DNA of 64,000 nucleotides from Paenibacillus_E violae (GTDB lineage Bacteria; Bacillota; Bacilli; Paenibacillales; NBRC-103111), in contig NZ_JAWCUD010000018.1 in assembly GCF_032461945.1 (NCBI RefSeq), forward strand, positions 1 to 64,000. The letters run 5' to 3'. Of this stretch, positions 31,693 to 39,613 are shown piece by piece. The notes beneath the pieces were generated by a model. It did not search any database, was not told the DNA's origin, and saw only the letters and a program-made list of their open reading frames with translations. The position numbers were made by a program, and so were the translations under genes. Positions within the stretch are counted from its first letter, which is position 1, and each line of letters begins with the position of its first letter.

Positions 31693-32388
31693 CTATATTA
31701 GGCGCCCTTTTACAGTAGTAATGAAGGAGTCAATGATACAATGAGTTGAATCTACAGTGGAGCTTAATTGGGGAACGAATAACGTACCAATAAAGAACTT
31801 AAGTTCAGGTATTTCTATAACTCTTGGATTACCTGCTGAATCAGTTCCTACTATTCTTAATCCGCTATCATGAATTTGTTTTTCATACTGGGAACTTAGT
31901 CCATAATTACACCTAAATTGTTCGTTTATATATTCGGTCTTATAAATATCAAAGATTTTCGAATGTTTCCTGAGGATAACTTCACCTTTCTGACCAACTA
32001 ATGAGCAGGCCAGCTTACTAATTATTATTTGCGAAGCATGTGGGTCGCGCTCTTCGTGGGCTGCATGTTCCAACATCAACTTATTTTTTGCATATTCCAT
32101 AATGATGTATTGAAATCCCCCGCATGTTCCCAACAAAGGTATATCGTTTTCACGTGCGAATTGAATAATGCTAAGTACCCCATCGAGAGAATCTGGATAA
32201 CCTGGGCCAATCCAAAACCCATTGTAAGTATGTTTGATGGCATCCAATTGTTTATTTATTGTTGCTGTTGCAATCCACTCAAACTCAATAGAAATCCCTA
32301 ATTTACCTAAAGTGTGCCTAAGCGCATTGTTAGTAGCGATCTGCGACGGATACTTTGGACTAAAGTCACCTACAATGCCAATTTTCAT
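31693..32388 (-). CDS. CTP synthase C-terminal region-related protein
   Basis: A 231-residue protein with the class I glutamine amidotransferase fold of the CTP synthase tail. The nucleophile elbow is intact: L-L-G-T-C-G-G-F-Q with C89. The usual F-H-P-E dyad is not present: the aligned end reads G-T-L-F-V-P-Q-L-S-S-T, with neither His nor Glu. From memory this L-F-V-P-Q form is the norm in a CTP-synthase-tail-related family in which some members carry selenocysteine at the Cys position, so it is probably not a decayed enzyme. The chemistry is unknown. No CTP synthase domain or partner lies nearby. ATG 32388 has only a weak ribosome binding site. Confidence 0.75.
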   Translation of the reverse strand: MKIGIVGDFSPKYPSQIATNNALRHTLGKLGISIEFEWIATATINKQLDAIKHTYNGFWIGPGYPDSLDGVLSIIQFARENDIPLLGTCGGFQYIIMEYAKNKLMLEHAAHEERDPHASQIIISKLACSLVGQKGEVILRKHSKIFDIYKTEYINEQFRCNYGLSSQYEKQIHDSGLRIVGTDSAGNPRVIEIPELKFFIGTLFVPQLSSTVDSTHCIIDSFITTVKGRLI

Positions 32389-32435
32389 TTTTGTATGTAC
32401 GCCTCTTTTTCGATTTTTGAAAAGCTTAACTAGCC

Positions 32436-32954
32436 CTAATCAATTTTGTAAAAGTATGGTCCGCACATTGATTCATGCGTGTATACATACGTCCATGTAA
32501 AACTCTTATCAAATAGATATATATCTTGCTCATAATCAAAATCGGAGGCAACAATATCACTAGCGTTATTATATTCAAATACAATATCAGGTATATTTTG
32601 ATACATGACAAATAATTCAGTTTTAGTTACAGCATCAAATGCATTTCTCGCTGCTTCTTTTTCAATACAATTTTGCTTCTTAAAACTAAAAATATGCCAC
32701 TTATACTGATCATAACGAATTTGCCTTTTGGTCTCGTCGCTAATATTCTTTGCAAATACGCTATCCCATTTATCCATAATTCCATGCTCTTTATCTAGTA
32801 AAGTTACAATAACTACCCCTTTATCTTGCATGGTTTTAGTAAAAAGATATTTTTGGCGGATTTCTTCAATAGACCAGTAGACTTTCACTAATTCTTCATC
32901 AGGTAAACTGTCTATCATTTGATTAATATCTTGTCTATACATATTATAATTCAT
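32436..32954 (-). CDS. DUF4275 family protein
   Basis: A 172-residue soluble protein. The segments W-D-S-V-F-A-K-N-I-S-D-E, Y-K-W-H-I-F-S-F, E-A-R-N-A-F-D and the ending D-I-Y-L-F-D-K-S-F-T-W-T-Y-V-Y-T-H-E with C-G-P-Y-F-Y identify DUF4275, a Bacillus/Paenibacillus family of unknown function. GTGAGG precedes the ATG. It is co-oriented with the amidotransferase-like gene 47 bases downstream and may be co-transcribed with it. Nothing points to a role. Confidence 0.75.
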   Translation of the reverse strand: MNYNMYRQDINQMIDSLPDEELVKVYWSIEEIRQKYLFTKTMQDKGVVIVTLLDKEHGIMDKWDSVFAKNISDETKRQIRYDQYKWHIFSFKKQNCIEKEAARNAFDAVTKTELFVMYQNIPDIVFEYNNASDIVASDFDYEQDIYLFDKSFTWTYVYTHESMCGPYFYKID

Positions 32955-33113
32955 TAAAATACCTCACTTATTTAGCTTATATTTGAACAATATTTATACC
33001 GAAATGGGAGAACGTGGTTGCGCTACGAGCAGCCCCTCATTGCTGCTTTTTCTATTCTCGCTTTATTATTGTTATAATTGGAAAAGGAATACTTTGGAAT
33101 CAAGGAGGATATA

Positions 33114-33725
33114 ATGATGGCTTGGTCTGAACTGAAAATGATACCGAACGAATACAATGATGAAGTCAAGGCAATTGACGAATCCCTTATCCGACTACTA
33201 ACTGAACGCAAAGCATTATCTAATGGTAGGCGACTCATTCCCTCTAGAGAACTTGTACAAGAATGGTCGAACCAATATGGTCTAGACATTCCACAAATCA
33301 ATTGGTTGCTTAACAGTCTTAATTCAAGCAGCACTCCAATTATGCTTAACGAATCCGGCGAACTTTTAAACGTCCTACCTATTATGAAGAAATCCATAGT
33401 TGATGGTTTTGAATATTCCCTAACACATTCCATGCAGCATGAAAACAGCAGCATTGTATTTGTTGAAATACAGCAACTTCAAAACGACGTAAACACTGGT
33501 TACATACGTCCCCAACTGCTGCTCGATATTAGCGGCAGTCAACAATACAACGTCCACAGGAATGGTTCTCATGGCGGTGGTGGGCATACTCAAATAACTT
33601 TTTTAATTACTCCACGCTTACCTGACAATATGAATGATGTCCGTTTCGCTTTGATTCCTTATGCACCACCAATGGAAAGTTCACCGAAAGAAGTTATCTT
33701 GGATCAAGATGTTCAATTTGATTAA
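33114..33725 (+). CDS. Conserved hypothetical protein (203 aa) with chorismate-mutase-like N-terminal helix
   Basis: Not recognised. The first 60 residues form helices with E-V-K-A-I-D-E-S-L-I-R-L-L-T-E-R-K-A-L-S, which resembles the first helix of AroQ-type chorismate mutases. The rest lacks the matching active-site residues, so enzyme activity is not claimed. The C-terminal half is beta-rich with a G-S-H-G-G-G-G-H-T-Q turn. Start: the frame opens at a TTG at 33078, but AAGGAGG at 33102-33108 points to ATG 33114 (or 33117). A TATAAT lies at 33073-33078. It stands alone on the plus strand between minus-strand genes. Confidence 0.6.
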   Translation: MMAWSELKMIPNEYNDEVKAIDESLIRLLTERKALSNGRRLIPSRELVQEWSNQYGLDIPQINWLLNSLNSSSTPIMLNESGELLNVLPIMKKSIVDGFEYSLTHSMQHENSSIVFVEIQQLQNDVNTGYIRPQLLLDISGSQQYNVHRNGSHGGGGHTQITFLITPRLPDNMNDVRFALIPYAPPMESSPKEVILDQDVQFD

Positions 33726-33863
33726 GCTATTTATAGGGATAAAGCACTTTTCACCCGACATTTTTTGAAGCTATATTCCTTATACTTCTTGTATCGGATT
33801 AGGCCGAACAGAATAATTAGTCTTTTCTAGGAGCGAAAGAACCACTTGATTATGATTCTCCCC

Positions 33864-34505
33864 TCACTCTCTTAAAGGGTATACAAGTTGTATATCCTTA
33901 TTTTTAACCAAACCTTCGTATATCGCATGATTATGGTCTGCACCTACGATACACAAGAATCGTTTCCCTGGATGTTTATTAATAGCGTTATTAATTCGTT
34001 GAATCATTATTAGATGTCTACACTCCCATCGAAATACATGTGACTCAGGGTTAATTTGCTCTAACCATTTGTATTTTTGTTTCGTTATATTGTCGTATTC
34101 TATTGAATTGAAAGGAATAGCACTGGAATGCCAAGTGGAAAGTTGTCTTTGAAACCATTGCTCTGATACAGCAATCAAAGCACTTCGTTGTACCTCACTA
34201 TGATTCTTGAATGGGTCAAAATCCATCCAAACATCAAGTTCCACCCAATCAATAGGTACAAAATCAACCTTCAACTCTTCGCATAATGGAAAAATTAGAT
34301 CCCAGTACTCGCTTGCTGGTTCGCCCCAATATCCTCGATGTGAGGAATCAGTTTTGTATTTCTCCCAACTGTCGGGAAGTACTTCACCGCATATTACATC
34401 TGGATTAAATTCTAGAATTAACTCTCTTATTAATTCCAAAGTTAAATGGTACCTCTTCCGTAATTCATTGTCATGAACTACTCCTAAGATTCCTACCGTT
34501 GACAT
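33864..34505 (-). CDS. TraB/PrgY-like domain protein (213 aa), hypothetical
   Basis: Soluble protein of unknown function. The N-terminal V-G-I-L-G-V-V-H-D-N, the following E-L-I-L-E-F-N-P-D-V-I-C-G-E and the C-terminal C-I-V-G-A-D-H-N-H-A-I resemble the G-x-x-H ... P-D-x-x-x-x-E ... V-G-A-x-H pattern of the TraB/GumN/ChaN superfamily. That superfamily includes metal-dependent peptidase-like proteins. It lacks membrane segments and is shorter than TraB. GGGGGAATC precedes the ATG. The resemblance is by eye only. Confidence 0.5.
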   Translation of the reverse strand: MSTVGILGVVHDNELRKRYHLTLELIRELILEFNPDVICGEVLPDSWEKYKTDSSHRGYWGEPASEYWDLIFPLCEELKVDFVPIDWVELDVWMDFDPFKNHSEVQRSALIAVSEQWFQRQLSTWHSSAIPFNSIEYDNITKQKYKWLEQINPESHVFRWECRHLIMIQRINNAINKHPGKRFLCIVGADHNHAIYEGLVKNKDIQLVYPLRE

Positions 34506-34697
34506 GATTCCCCCAATTTAGTCCACAAATTGTTGACTGTAAAGGCTTGTATATATAACTAAACATACTACTCTCGATAAGATTCTCCAGACAAATTTAT
34601 CATCTATCTAATTAGATTAATATCTAATTACAAAATAATGGAATATATTGATTTTGTCAACTGCGATTTATACTTTCCCAACTAAACTGTAACCTAA

Positions 34698-34768
34698 AAA
34701 GGCTGCCGATTATGGGCAGCCTCTTCCTGGATGTGTATGGAGCTTTCGTTATCCGATAGTTGAATGAA
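34698..34768. repeat. Dispersed hairpin-plus-tail repeat, copy A (also terminator)
   Basis: Hairpin AGGCTGCC, 6-base loop, GGGCAGCCT, followed 20 bases on by CTTTCGTTATCCGATAGTTG. The tail matches copy B (38822) at about 20 of 26 positions. On the minus strand the hairpin is followed by TTTTTAGG and can end the NUDIX transcript. Confidence 0.6.
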
Positions 34769-34771
34769 ATA

Positions 34772-35227
34772 TTACCACTTCACTATGTATCCAGCTCTTC
34801 TAAGATAATGCTTTGTAAAAGGATTTAAATTCTCTATTGGTTCTTCCAAATAAAAATATTTTAGTTCATGGCTTTCATTGTCATTTACTTTAGGATTACC
34901 ATGTACATTCTGGGCTTCATAAATTGCCATAACATTATAGATTTCATCACCATGAGGATACTTATAGTACATATCCTTTCCCGATAAAATCGTTATGAAT
35001 TTGAAGGATTCCGCAACCAATCCTGCTTCTTCATAAAGTTCTCGAGCTGCTGCTTCTTCTAATGATTCGCCTAGTTCCAATGAGCCTCCAATGGTTCCCC
35101 AATCATTACTATCGGTTCTCCTTTGGAGTAATAATTGCCCTGCTTGATTAAAAATTAGTACACATGACCCAACCATTATTAGCGGGCTTGAGCCAACAAA
35201 GTTTCTTAAGTCCATTATATATCCCAT
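34772..35227 (-). CDS. NUDIX hydrolase
   Basis: A 151-residue hydrolase of nucleoside-diphosphate-linked compounds. The Nudix box spans about residues 48-70 with G-G-S-L-E-L-G-E-S-L-E-E and A-A-R-E-L-Y-E-E-A-G-L; the metal-binding R-E-x-x-E-E is complete. Start ATG 35227 is chosen because AAAGGAGAC lies upstream; the open frame extends 14 codons further. It is monocistronic, with a hairpin downstream. The exact substrate is unknown, as usual in this family. Confidence 0.88.
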   Translation of the reverse strand: MGYIMDLRNFVGSSPLIMVGSCVLIFNQAGQLLLQRRTDSNDWGTIGGSLELGESLEEAAARELYEEAGLVAESFKFITILSGKDMYYKYPHGDEIYNVMAIYEAQNVHGNPKVNDNESHELKYFYLEEPIENLNPFTKHYLRRAGYIVKW

Positions 35228-35318
35228 GAATTGTCTCCTTTGTCTTTTACCCTTCGTTAAGTTAATCAAACATAATTAATGTATTCACGAAGACGAATTC
35301 GTTATCCTGCCTGGTATC

Positions 35319-35393
35319 ATGAAAAAAGCGGCCGTTTATGGTCGTCTGATTAATCTGTATGAATTGAGTTATCGTTACCCGTTAATGATGGAG
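35319..35393. repeat. Dispersed hairpin-plus-tail repeat, copy C (degenerate)
   Basis: AAAAAAGCGGCCGTTTATGG begins an imperfect hairpin; GTTATCGTTACCCGTTAATG (35368-35387) is the tail. The tail shares TATCGTT and CCCGTTAAT with copy B. More decayed than A and B. Confidence 0.45.
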
Positions 35394-35423
35394 TCTTAAA
35401 AGGAGTTGTCGGAAATGAAAAAA

Positions 35424-35485
35424 GATGCATCTTAGAATGTATTGGCTGTCGCCTTTGGCTTCGCTCATACATTCTAAGATGCATC
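35424..35485 (-). terminator. Long perfect hairpin, probable terminator of the GAPDH gene
   Basis: GATGCATCTTAGAATGTAT (35424-35442) and its exact inverted copy (35467-35485) form a 19-bp stem with a 24-base loop. On the minus strand TTTTTT follows. Both arm length and loop are larger than ordinary terminators, so it may be a repeated palindromic element reused as a terminator. Confidence 0.7.
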
Positions 35486-35511
35486 CAATTCATTATCAAT
35501 CGTCTAGCTTA

Positions 35512-36510
35512 TCATTTTGCAACAAGATATGAGGCTACCTCAGCCAACCGTGAAGCATAACCCCATTCGTTGTCGTACCAAGTAGCGACAGACAATAGTT
35601 CACCTTGTACTTGGGTTAAAGGCAAGTCAATAATCGAAGAATGGGGATCAGCTACGATACGGGACGAGGCCCATTCCCCTTCCAAAACATCAAGAACTCC
35701 CTTTAATTCGCCTTCTCTTGCAGCTTCTCGAAACATATCGTTAATCTCTTGAACGGTGCATCGTTTTTCCGTTATTAAATTAAGTTCTGCGATACTCCCA
35801 GTACGGGTCGGAATCCGGTAGGCTTTGCCTGTGATTTGCAGGTCATTCCAAATGAATTTCAGAGCTTTGGCTGCACCTGAGGATGACGGAATGATGTTCT
35901 CGGCTGCCGCCCATGAATCCCGTCGGTCTTTCATCGGCTGATCCGTCAACGATTGCGTATTCGTATACGAGTGTATCGTGGAGAATAATCCGTATTGAAT
36001 GCCATAGTTTTCTCTGACCAATTTGACTACCGGTGCAAGCGCATTGGTCGTGCAACTCGCCATGCTAATGATTTTATGCTTTTCCGGATCGAAGCTTTCT
36101 AAGTTAATTCCTTTAAGAAGTACTGCGTCGCAATCTTCTAAGGTTTTGCTCGGGCCGCTGACAAGCACCCTTTTGGCGCCTCGCTCCAAGTGCAGTTCAG
36201 CTACTGATCGCGTAACGGCTCGTCCGGTACAATCAATGACCAATTCCACGCCTAACTCACCCCAATTCGGCAATTCTGCGACCGAATTCAAATAACGAAT
36301 TTCTCGGTCGCCGATTACGATTGCGCCTTCTTGAGCAGATACTTTCTCATGCCAACGTTTGTAATTTGTATCCACTTCAAAAAGTGCGGCAAGCGTAGCT
36401 TCGTCTTTAATATCCGAAATGGAAAAGGGGACAAACAAATTTTGTTGCAACGCCGCCCGAAGGAGCTGTCTTCCGATACGTCCAAATCCAAAAATCGCAA
36501 TTTTACCCAT
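35512..36510 (-). CDS. Glyceraldehyde-3-phosphate dehydrogenase, type I (divergent paralog)
   Basis: A 332-residue NAD(P)-dependent dehydrogenase. The Rossmann start is I-A-I-F-G-F-G-R-I-G-R (4-14). The catalytic Cys is C153 in A-S-C-T-T-N-A and the His H180 in H-S-Y-T-N. The end W-Y-D-N-E-W-G-Y-A-S-R is typical. It differs from housekeeping GapA in the early segment (F-E-V-D-T-N-Y-K-R-W in place of the usual K-Y-D-S-V-H-G), and no pgk/tpi genes follow. It is therefore probably an accessory or gluconeogenic enzyme, or one with a related aldehyde phosphate substrate. TGGAGG precedes ATG 36510. Confidence 0.88.
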   Translation of the reverse strand: MGKIAIFGFGRIGRQLLRAALQQNLFVPFSISDIKDEATLAALFEVDTNYKRWHEKVSAQEGAIVIGDREIRYLNSVAELPNWGELGVELVIDCTGRAVTRSVAELHLERGAKRVLVSGPSKTLEDCDAVLLKGINLESFDPEKHKIISMASCTTNALAPVVKLVRENYGIQYGLFSTIHSYTNTQSLTDQPMKDRRDSWAAAENIIPSSSGAAKALKFIWNDLQITGKAYRIPTRTGSIAELNLITEKRCTVQEINDMFREAAREGELKGVLDVLEGEWASSRIVADPHSSIIDLPLTQVQGELLSVATWYDNEWGYASRLAEVASYLVAK

Positions 36511-36547
36511 AATAGCCTCCATATATATAGTTTAGTTATTATCTTCA

Positions 36548-37111
36548 CTACTCATTAAGCCGTTGTACCTGATTAATCCATTGCACAAATGATTGAACAT
36601 AACGCTGTAAATATTTGCGAGTCGTATCATCTGTGAGCTTACGAGTATTTGAATCAATCTTGTCCGTGATTTGAGAAATATACATTTTTTGAGCAGGCAT
36701 CACATAGGACTGGATGGCATCCAACGTTTGTCTGATTTGCTGCTGCGAAAGAATCGTCCCTTTTGCGCCTGGTGTTGCGCCTATCACACCTGAAGGCTTA
36801 TGAATTAAGACGGCTGTTTTGGTAGGTGTAGATGCCCAGTCCAGTGCATTTTTCAGTACTCCCGGTATCCCTGAGTTGTACTCCGGGCTAACTATAAGAA
36901 TGCCATCCGTCTTCTGAATCGCCTCGCGATAATGCTTAACCGGACCTGGCCCTTCTCCATGATCCAAATCCGCGTTATAGAGGGGAAGATTAGCAATCGA
37001 TATGTTTTCATATTCCACGGAATCTACAAGTTCTGGAATCGAATTCGCAATCATCTGATTAAAAGAGTTTTCCCTCAAACTTCCTACAATAATCCCTATT
37101 CTTATTGACAT
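36548..37111 (-). CDS. NADPH-dependent FMN reductase family protein
   Basis: A 187-residue flavodoxin-fold oxidoreductase of the ChrR/YieF type that reduces quinones, chromate or azo compounds with NAD(P)H. The FMN-binding loop G-S-L-R-E-N-S-F-N lies at about 10-18, and S-P-E-Y-N-S-G-I-P-G-V-L-K-N-A-L-D-W in the middle is diagnostic. Start ATG 37111 is chosen because GGAGG lies 7 bases upstream; the frame extends 13 codons further. The GAPDH gene starts 37 bases downstream on the same strand, so the pair may be co-transcribed. Confidence 0.88.
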   Translation of the reverse strand: MSIRIGIIVGSLRENSFNQMIANSIPELVDSVEYENISIANLPLYNADLDHGEGPGPVKHYREAIQKTDGILIVSPEYNSGIPGVLKNALDWASTPTKTAVLIHKPSGVIGATPGAKGTILSQQQIRQTLDAIQSYVMPAQKMYISQITDKIDSNTRKLTDDTTRKYLQRYVQSFVQWINQVQRLNE

Positions 37112-37274
37112 CAGCCAACCTCCGGAATTCATTCTCATATAATCATACAATACTTTCCATATTAAGTGTGGGATAACTTTAGTTTAGGTGCCGCGGCTAT
37201 ATAACCAGTCTGGTTGCCAATCTCAAAACTATCTTAATTTACTTATTCTTAAATTTAAGATATTTGAGAAAAAA

Positions 37275-37499
37275 TTATTGATCATTAGCTACTTTTTTAT
37301 CAAGAAGTTTTTTAGGTGTAATATCGTTCCCTAATTCATCCATTACAGACACATTCAGAAGCGTTGTTAATAGTTGCCCGCGTAAAATCTGTAAATACTG
37401 CGTCCGAAGCGCTGCTTGTTCCGCTTCCTCAGTATCAGATAGACCTGAACTGTGCTCAATTCTACTCAGTTCATTAATACGGTTCAAAATTGGAATCAT
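37275..37499 (-). CDS. UPF0291/DUF896 family protein
   Basis: A 74-residue helical protein. The pattern I-L-N-R-I-N-E-L-S, G-L-S-D-T-E-E-A-E-Q, L-R-T-Q-Y-L and the end V-M-D-E-L-G-N-D-I-T-P-K identifies DUF896 (YnzC-like), whose role is not firmly known. ATG 37499 is preferred over the ATG six bases upstream because the AAGGAGG spacing is then 8. The promoter (TTGACA at 37586-37581) is followed by a 12-bp inverted repeat. TATCTTAA octamers lie on both sides of the gene. Confidence 0.8.
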   Translation of the reverse strand: MIPILNRINELSRIEHSSGLSDTEEAEQAALRTQYLQILRGQLLTTLLNVSVMDELGNDITPKKLLDKKVANDQ

Positions 37500-37544
37500 T
37501 CCCATTACCTCCTTGAAATCGATTAGACAATATCTTAAATTCGT

Positions 37545-37579
37545 TTATCTTAATATAAAGATATTAGATATTAAGATAA
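37545..37579. promoter_or_regulatory. 12-bp inverted-repeat operator in the UPF0291 promoter
   Basis: TTATCTTAATAT and ATATTAAGATAA are perfect inverted copies around 11 bases. A TTGACA (minus strand 37586-37581) directly abuts the repeat, so a bound protein would cover the -10 region. Further TATCTTAA octamers lie at 37531, 37255 (inverted) and 37230. Confidence 0.6.
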
Positions 37580-37589
37580 TTGTCAATAG

Positions 37590-38019
37590 CTTGCTTTCAA
37601 TTAATTTGATTTCCGGTTCAGTGATCAAGATCAAAAGCTGTCTTTGATGTTATAGCGATCTAGTATCGATTCAAATTGTATGCCGACTCCCGTTGTATTA
37701 TGATTTAACTATATTTCTCCGTTTAGTGTTCCCATTTATTGAATCTACAACTTTCCCTGTTGTATCCAAGACCAAATTCGGTAAGACCCGAATAGTGCAA
37801 TTAATCCAAACTATTCTTAGTCCCATATTTGGTTTAGACATGCCCCACCTCCATCGTCGGTCGTTGATTAATTATACACTCCCAAGTATCGTAAGTTCCG
37901 TTATCCTCCCTTTAGCTCAACTAAAAAGCAGGGTCGCTGCGAGGACTGCTTGGGTTGTTCTAATCCAGCTATCGTTCTTTCGTTAGTTTAAACTTGATCA
38001 ATGGTTTGGATTCTGAAAG
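37590..38019. other. Gap of about 430 bases without a convincing gene
   Basis: A 47-codon minus-strand frame (37841 to 37698) has GGAGGTGGGGC before its ATG but no recognisable product. Another short minus frame near 37620-37690 looks like a protein tail (V-G-I-Q-F-E-S-I-L-D-R-Y) without a start. CTATCGTTCTTTCGTTAGTT near 37963 resembles the tail of the dispersed repeat. Old gene remnants are likely. The plus-strand frame 37693-37986 has no ribosome binding site and unlikely composition. Confidence 0.4.
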
Positions 38020-38682
38020 TTATTCGTTACTAACATATCCCAATACCCTTCCATTGACATTGGAGAAAGGCAAAGAACCAAAAATTTGACTGTCAATACT
38101 TCTCCACCACGTATCACCCATAACAAAGAGATGCCCTTCAGGTACTCTAACCTTATTCATTTCCATGCTAAAGTATTCTTTCATGGTTTTTTGGCATGAT
38201 TCATCGCATAGAGCTGAGCCTGGTTTGTTAACTGTCATAAAATACTCATTTTCTTCGAGCCCCCAACTCAGGGCCTTACCATAAAAGGTATCTAACCTTT
38301 TATCATTAACATAAACCTGACCTTTCTTTATTTCAATCACTTCGCCTGGAAGAGCAATAACCCTTGATATGTTAAACTCAGGCGGATTTAGCCGTGGATA
38401 CTTGTTCGTATCAATTGCAGGAGTTTTATAATAAATTACATCACCGCGATTATATCCATTCTCCTTAAAATAATTCGGGTCAACAGCTATCTTCCCTTTG
38501 TCTTTGGAGATGTATTCTAAGTTGTGACGCGCCATTCCATCGTTATGATTTTCAATAGCAATTAGGCCCTGTTTCAATTCAACTCTCTTTGGCAACTCTA
38601 GAGTGATTGAGTCAGTAATGCTTTGTTCACTGCAGCCAAGAACAAACAGAAAAAAGAAAACAATGACTAATGACTTCTTCAT
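38020..38682 (-). CDS. Signal-peptidase-I-like lipoprotein lacking the Ser/Lys dyad
   Basis: A 220-residue S26-type protein. The N terminus is a lipoprotein signal with V-L-G-C (C17) instead of the usual membrane helix. S26 boxes are recognisable: N-R-G-D-V-I-Y-Y (box C), I-S-R-V-I-A-L-P-G-E-V-I-E-I (box D) and V-M-G-D-T-W-W-R-S-I-D-S-Q-I-F-G (box E). Box B reads N-H-N-D-G-M-A-R where active enzymes have S-M-x-P, and the box D Lys of V-K-R is Ser. Both catalytic residues are therefore replaced. Similar forms may exist as a family in Bacillota. It may act as a non-catalytic partner, or use other residues. ATG 38682 has GGGGGGAT upstream. Confidence 0.75.
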   Translation of the reverse strand: MKKSLVIVFFFLFVLGCSEQSITDSITLELPKRVELKQGLIAIENHNDGMARHNLEYISKDKGKIAVDPNYFKENGYNRGDVIYYKTPAIDTNKYPRLNPPEFNISRVIALPGEVIEIKKGQVYVNDKRLDTFYGKALSWGLEENEYFMTVNKPGSALCDESCQKTMKEYFSMEMNKVRVPEGHLFVMGDTWWRSIDSQIFGSLPFSNVNGRVLGYVSNE

Positions 38683-38784
38683 TGGTATCCCCCCTAATTT
38701 AGATAATACTCAATTATGGAGGAGTTTCTCTAATAAATTCCAACAATCTTATGAAATTCCACTCATAATCAATGTTTACGTTAA

Positions 38785-38847
38785 AGGCTGCCATTTATAT
38801 CGGCAGCCTGGTGTCGTTGTTCTATCGTTCCCCGTTAATTGAATGAA
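38785..38847. repeat. Dispersed hairpin-plus-tail repeat, copy B
   Basis: AGGCTGCC, loop, GGCAGCCT (38785-38809), then CTATCGTTCCCCGTTAATTG and GAATGAA (38822-38847). This is the cleanest copy. Related tails occur at 34743, 35368, near 37963 and near 40343. Confidence 0.6.
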
Positions 38848-38952
38848 GTCGGGACGAACGACGAACGCCTGCCATCATTGTTTTAAAGGAGATGATGAAG
38901 AGGATTCCGTGTTGGTATCGTTTGAAATAAGTTCATTATTTCATTGACTGCT

Positions 38953-39462
38953 CTATTCTCCCGTTTTTAGCTCGGATTCTTTAATTTCCCTAACCCTTTG
39001 CACGATCTTATCCTTGAGAATCTCAGATAGTGAATAAACGACTGGTGCCGAAGGAATGTCGAATTTCAGATGGGAGTGAGGAATTTCCGATAGCAAAGTA
39101 CCTAACGGATTGCCTTGCCTGTCACGGACCACGTTCCAAAATATTCTCGATCTGTTATCTTCCGTACCCCATTTCTCAAGGGAGTTTCTGAAAATCAAGC
39201 ACTTTGCGATGACGAAATCGTTCTCCTCAAGCTTCTCCATCGCACTATAACCGGCACTTTCCAATTGTTCAAATATAGCCGGCATCAGACCGTCCAAATA
39301 AAGGCCGTAAGCCGCATCTTCTATTTCCGCAAAAGCTGCCGTCAAGTCCTTATGCATCGCTTCGTACAAGGGCTTCCATTCGGACTCAATATAACGATTG
39401 GCCGCTTCACCCATTTCTTTTATTGTCATGTCTTGGCGGAAATTCGGAAACTGTTTATTCAT
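38953..39462 (-). CDS. Hypothetical protein (169 aa), divergent from MerR
   Basis: Unrecognised soluble protein. The N-terminal half is helical with an E-M-G-E-A-A-N-R-Y-I-E-S-E-W segment; the C-terminal part contains W-G-T-E-D-N-R-S-R-I-F-W-N-V-V-R-D-R-Q-G-N-P and ends in a charged helix. No membrane segment or cofactor motif is seen. The ATG at 39462 has AGGAGG 9 bases upstream, better than the earlier in-frame start at 39507. It is divergent from the MerR-type gene, which may regulate it. Confidence 0.6.
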   Translation of the reverse strand: MNKQFPNFRQDMTIKEMGEAANRYIESEWKPLYEAMHKDLTAAFAEIEDAAYGLYLDGLMPAIFEQLESAGYSAMEKLEENDFVIAKCLIFRNSLEKWGTEDNRSRIFWNVVRDRQGNPLGTLLSEIPHSHLKFDIPSAPVVYSLSEILKDKIVQRVREIKESELKTGE

Positions 39463-39552
39463 ACACTTTCGCCTCCTTTTCATCATTGCAAATAAATTGT
39501 ACATCATACAAGCAAATTGAAAGGTTTATCGAATAATAAGAAGGAGAGTCTT

Positions 39553-39600
39553 ATGAATTTCCAGAAAACCTTACAAGTAACTTTAATTCTGATTTTTTAG
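39553..39600 (+). CDS. Possible leader peptide (15 aa) upstream of MerR
   Basis: GAAGGAGAG lies just before ATG 39553. The frame encodes a short hydrophobic peptide (M-N-F-Q-K-T-L-Q-V then T-L-I-L-I-F) and ends at TAG 39598-39600, 13 bases before the MerR start. A good ribosome binding site in front of so short a frame suggests a leader, but an old remnant cannot be excluded. Confidence 0.3.
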   Translation: MNFQKTLQVTLILIF

Positions 39601-39613
39601 GGGAGATCACAAT

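Noticed and set aside
37693..37986. Plus-strand frame of 97 codons in a gene-poor gap
   Set aside because: No ribosome binding site, no recognisable motif and low-complexity hydrophobic composition; treated as chance.
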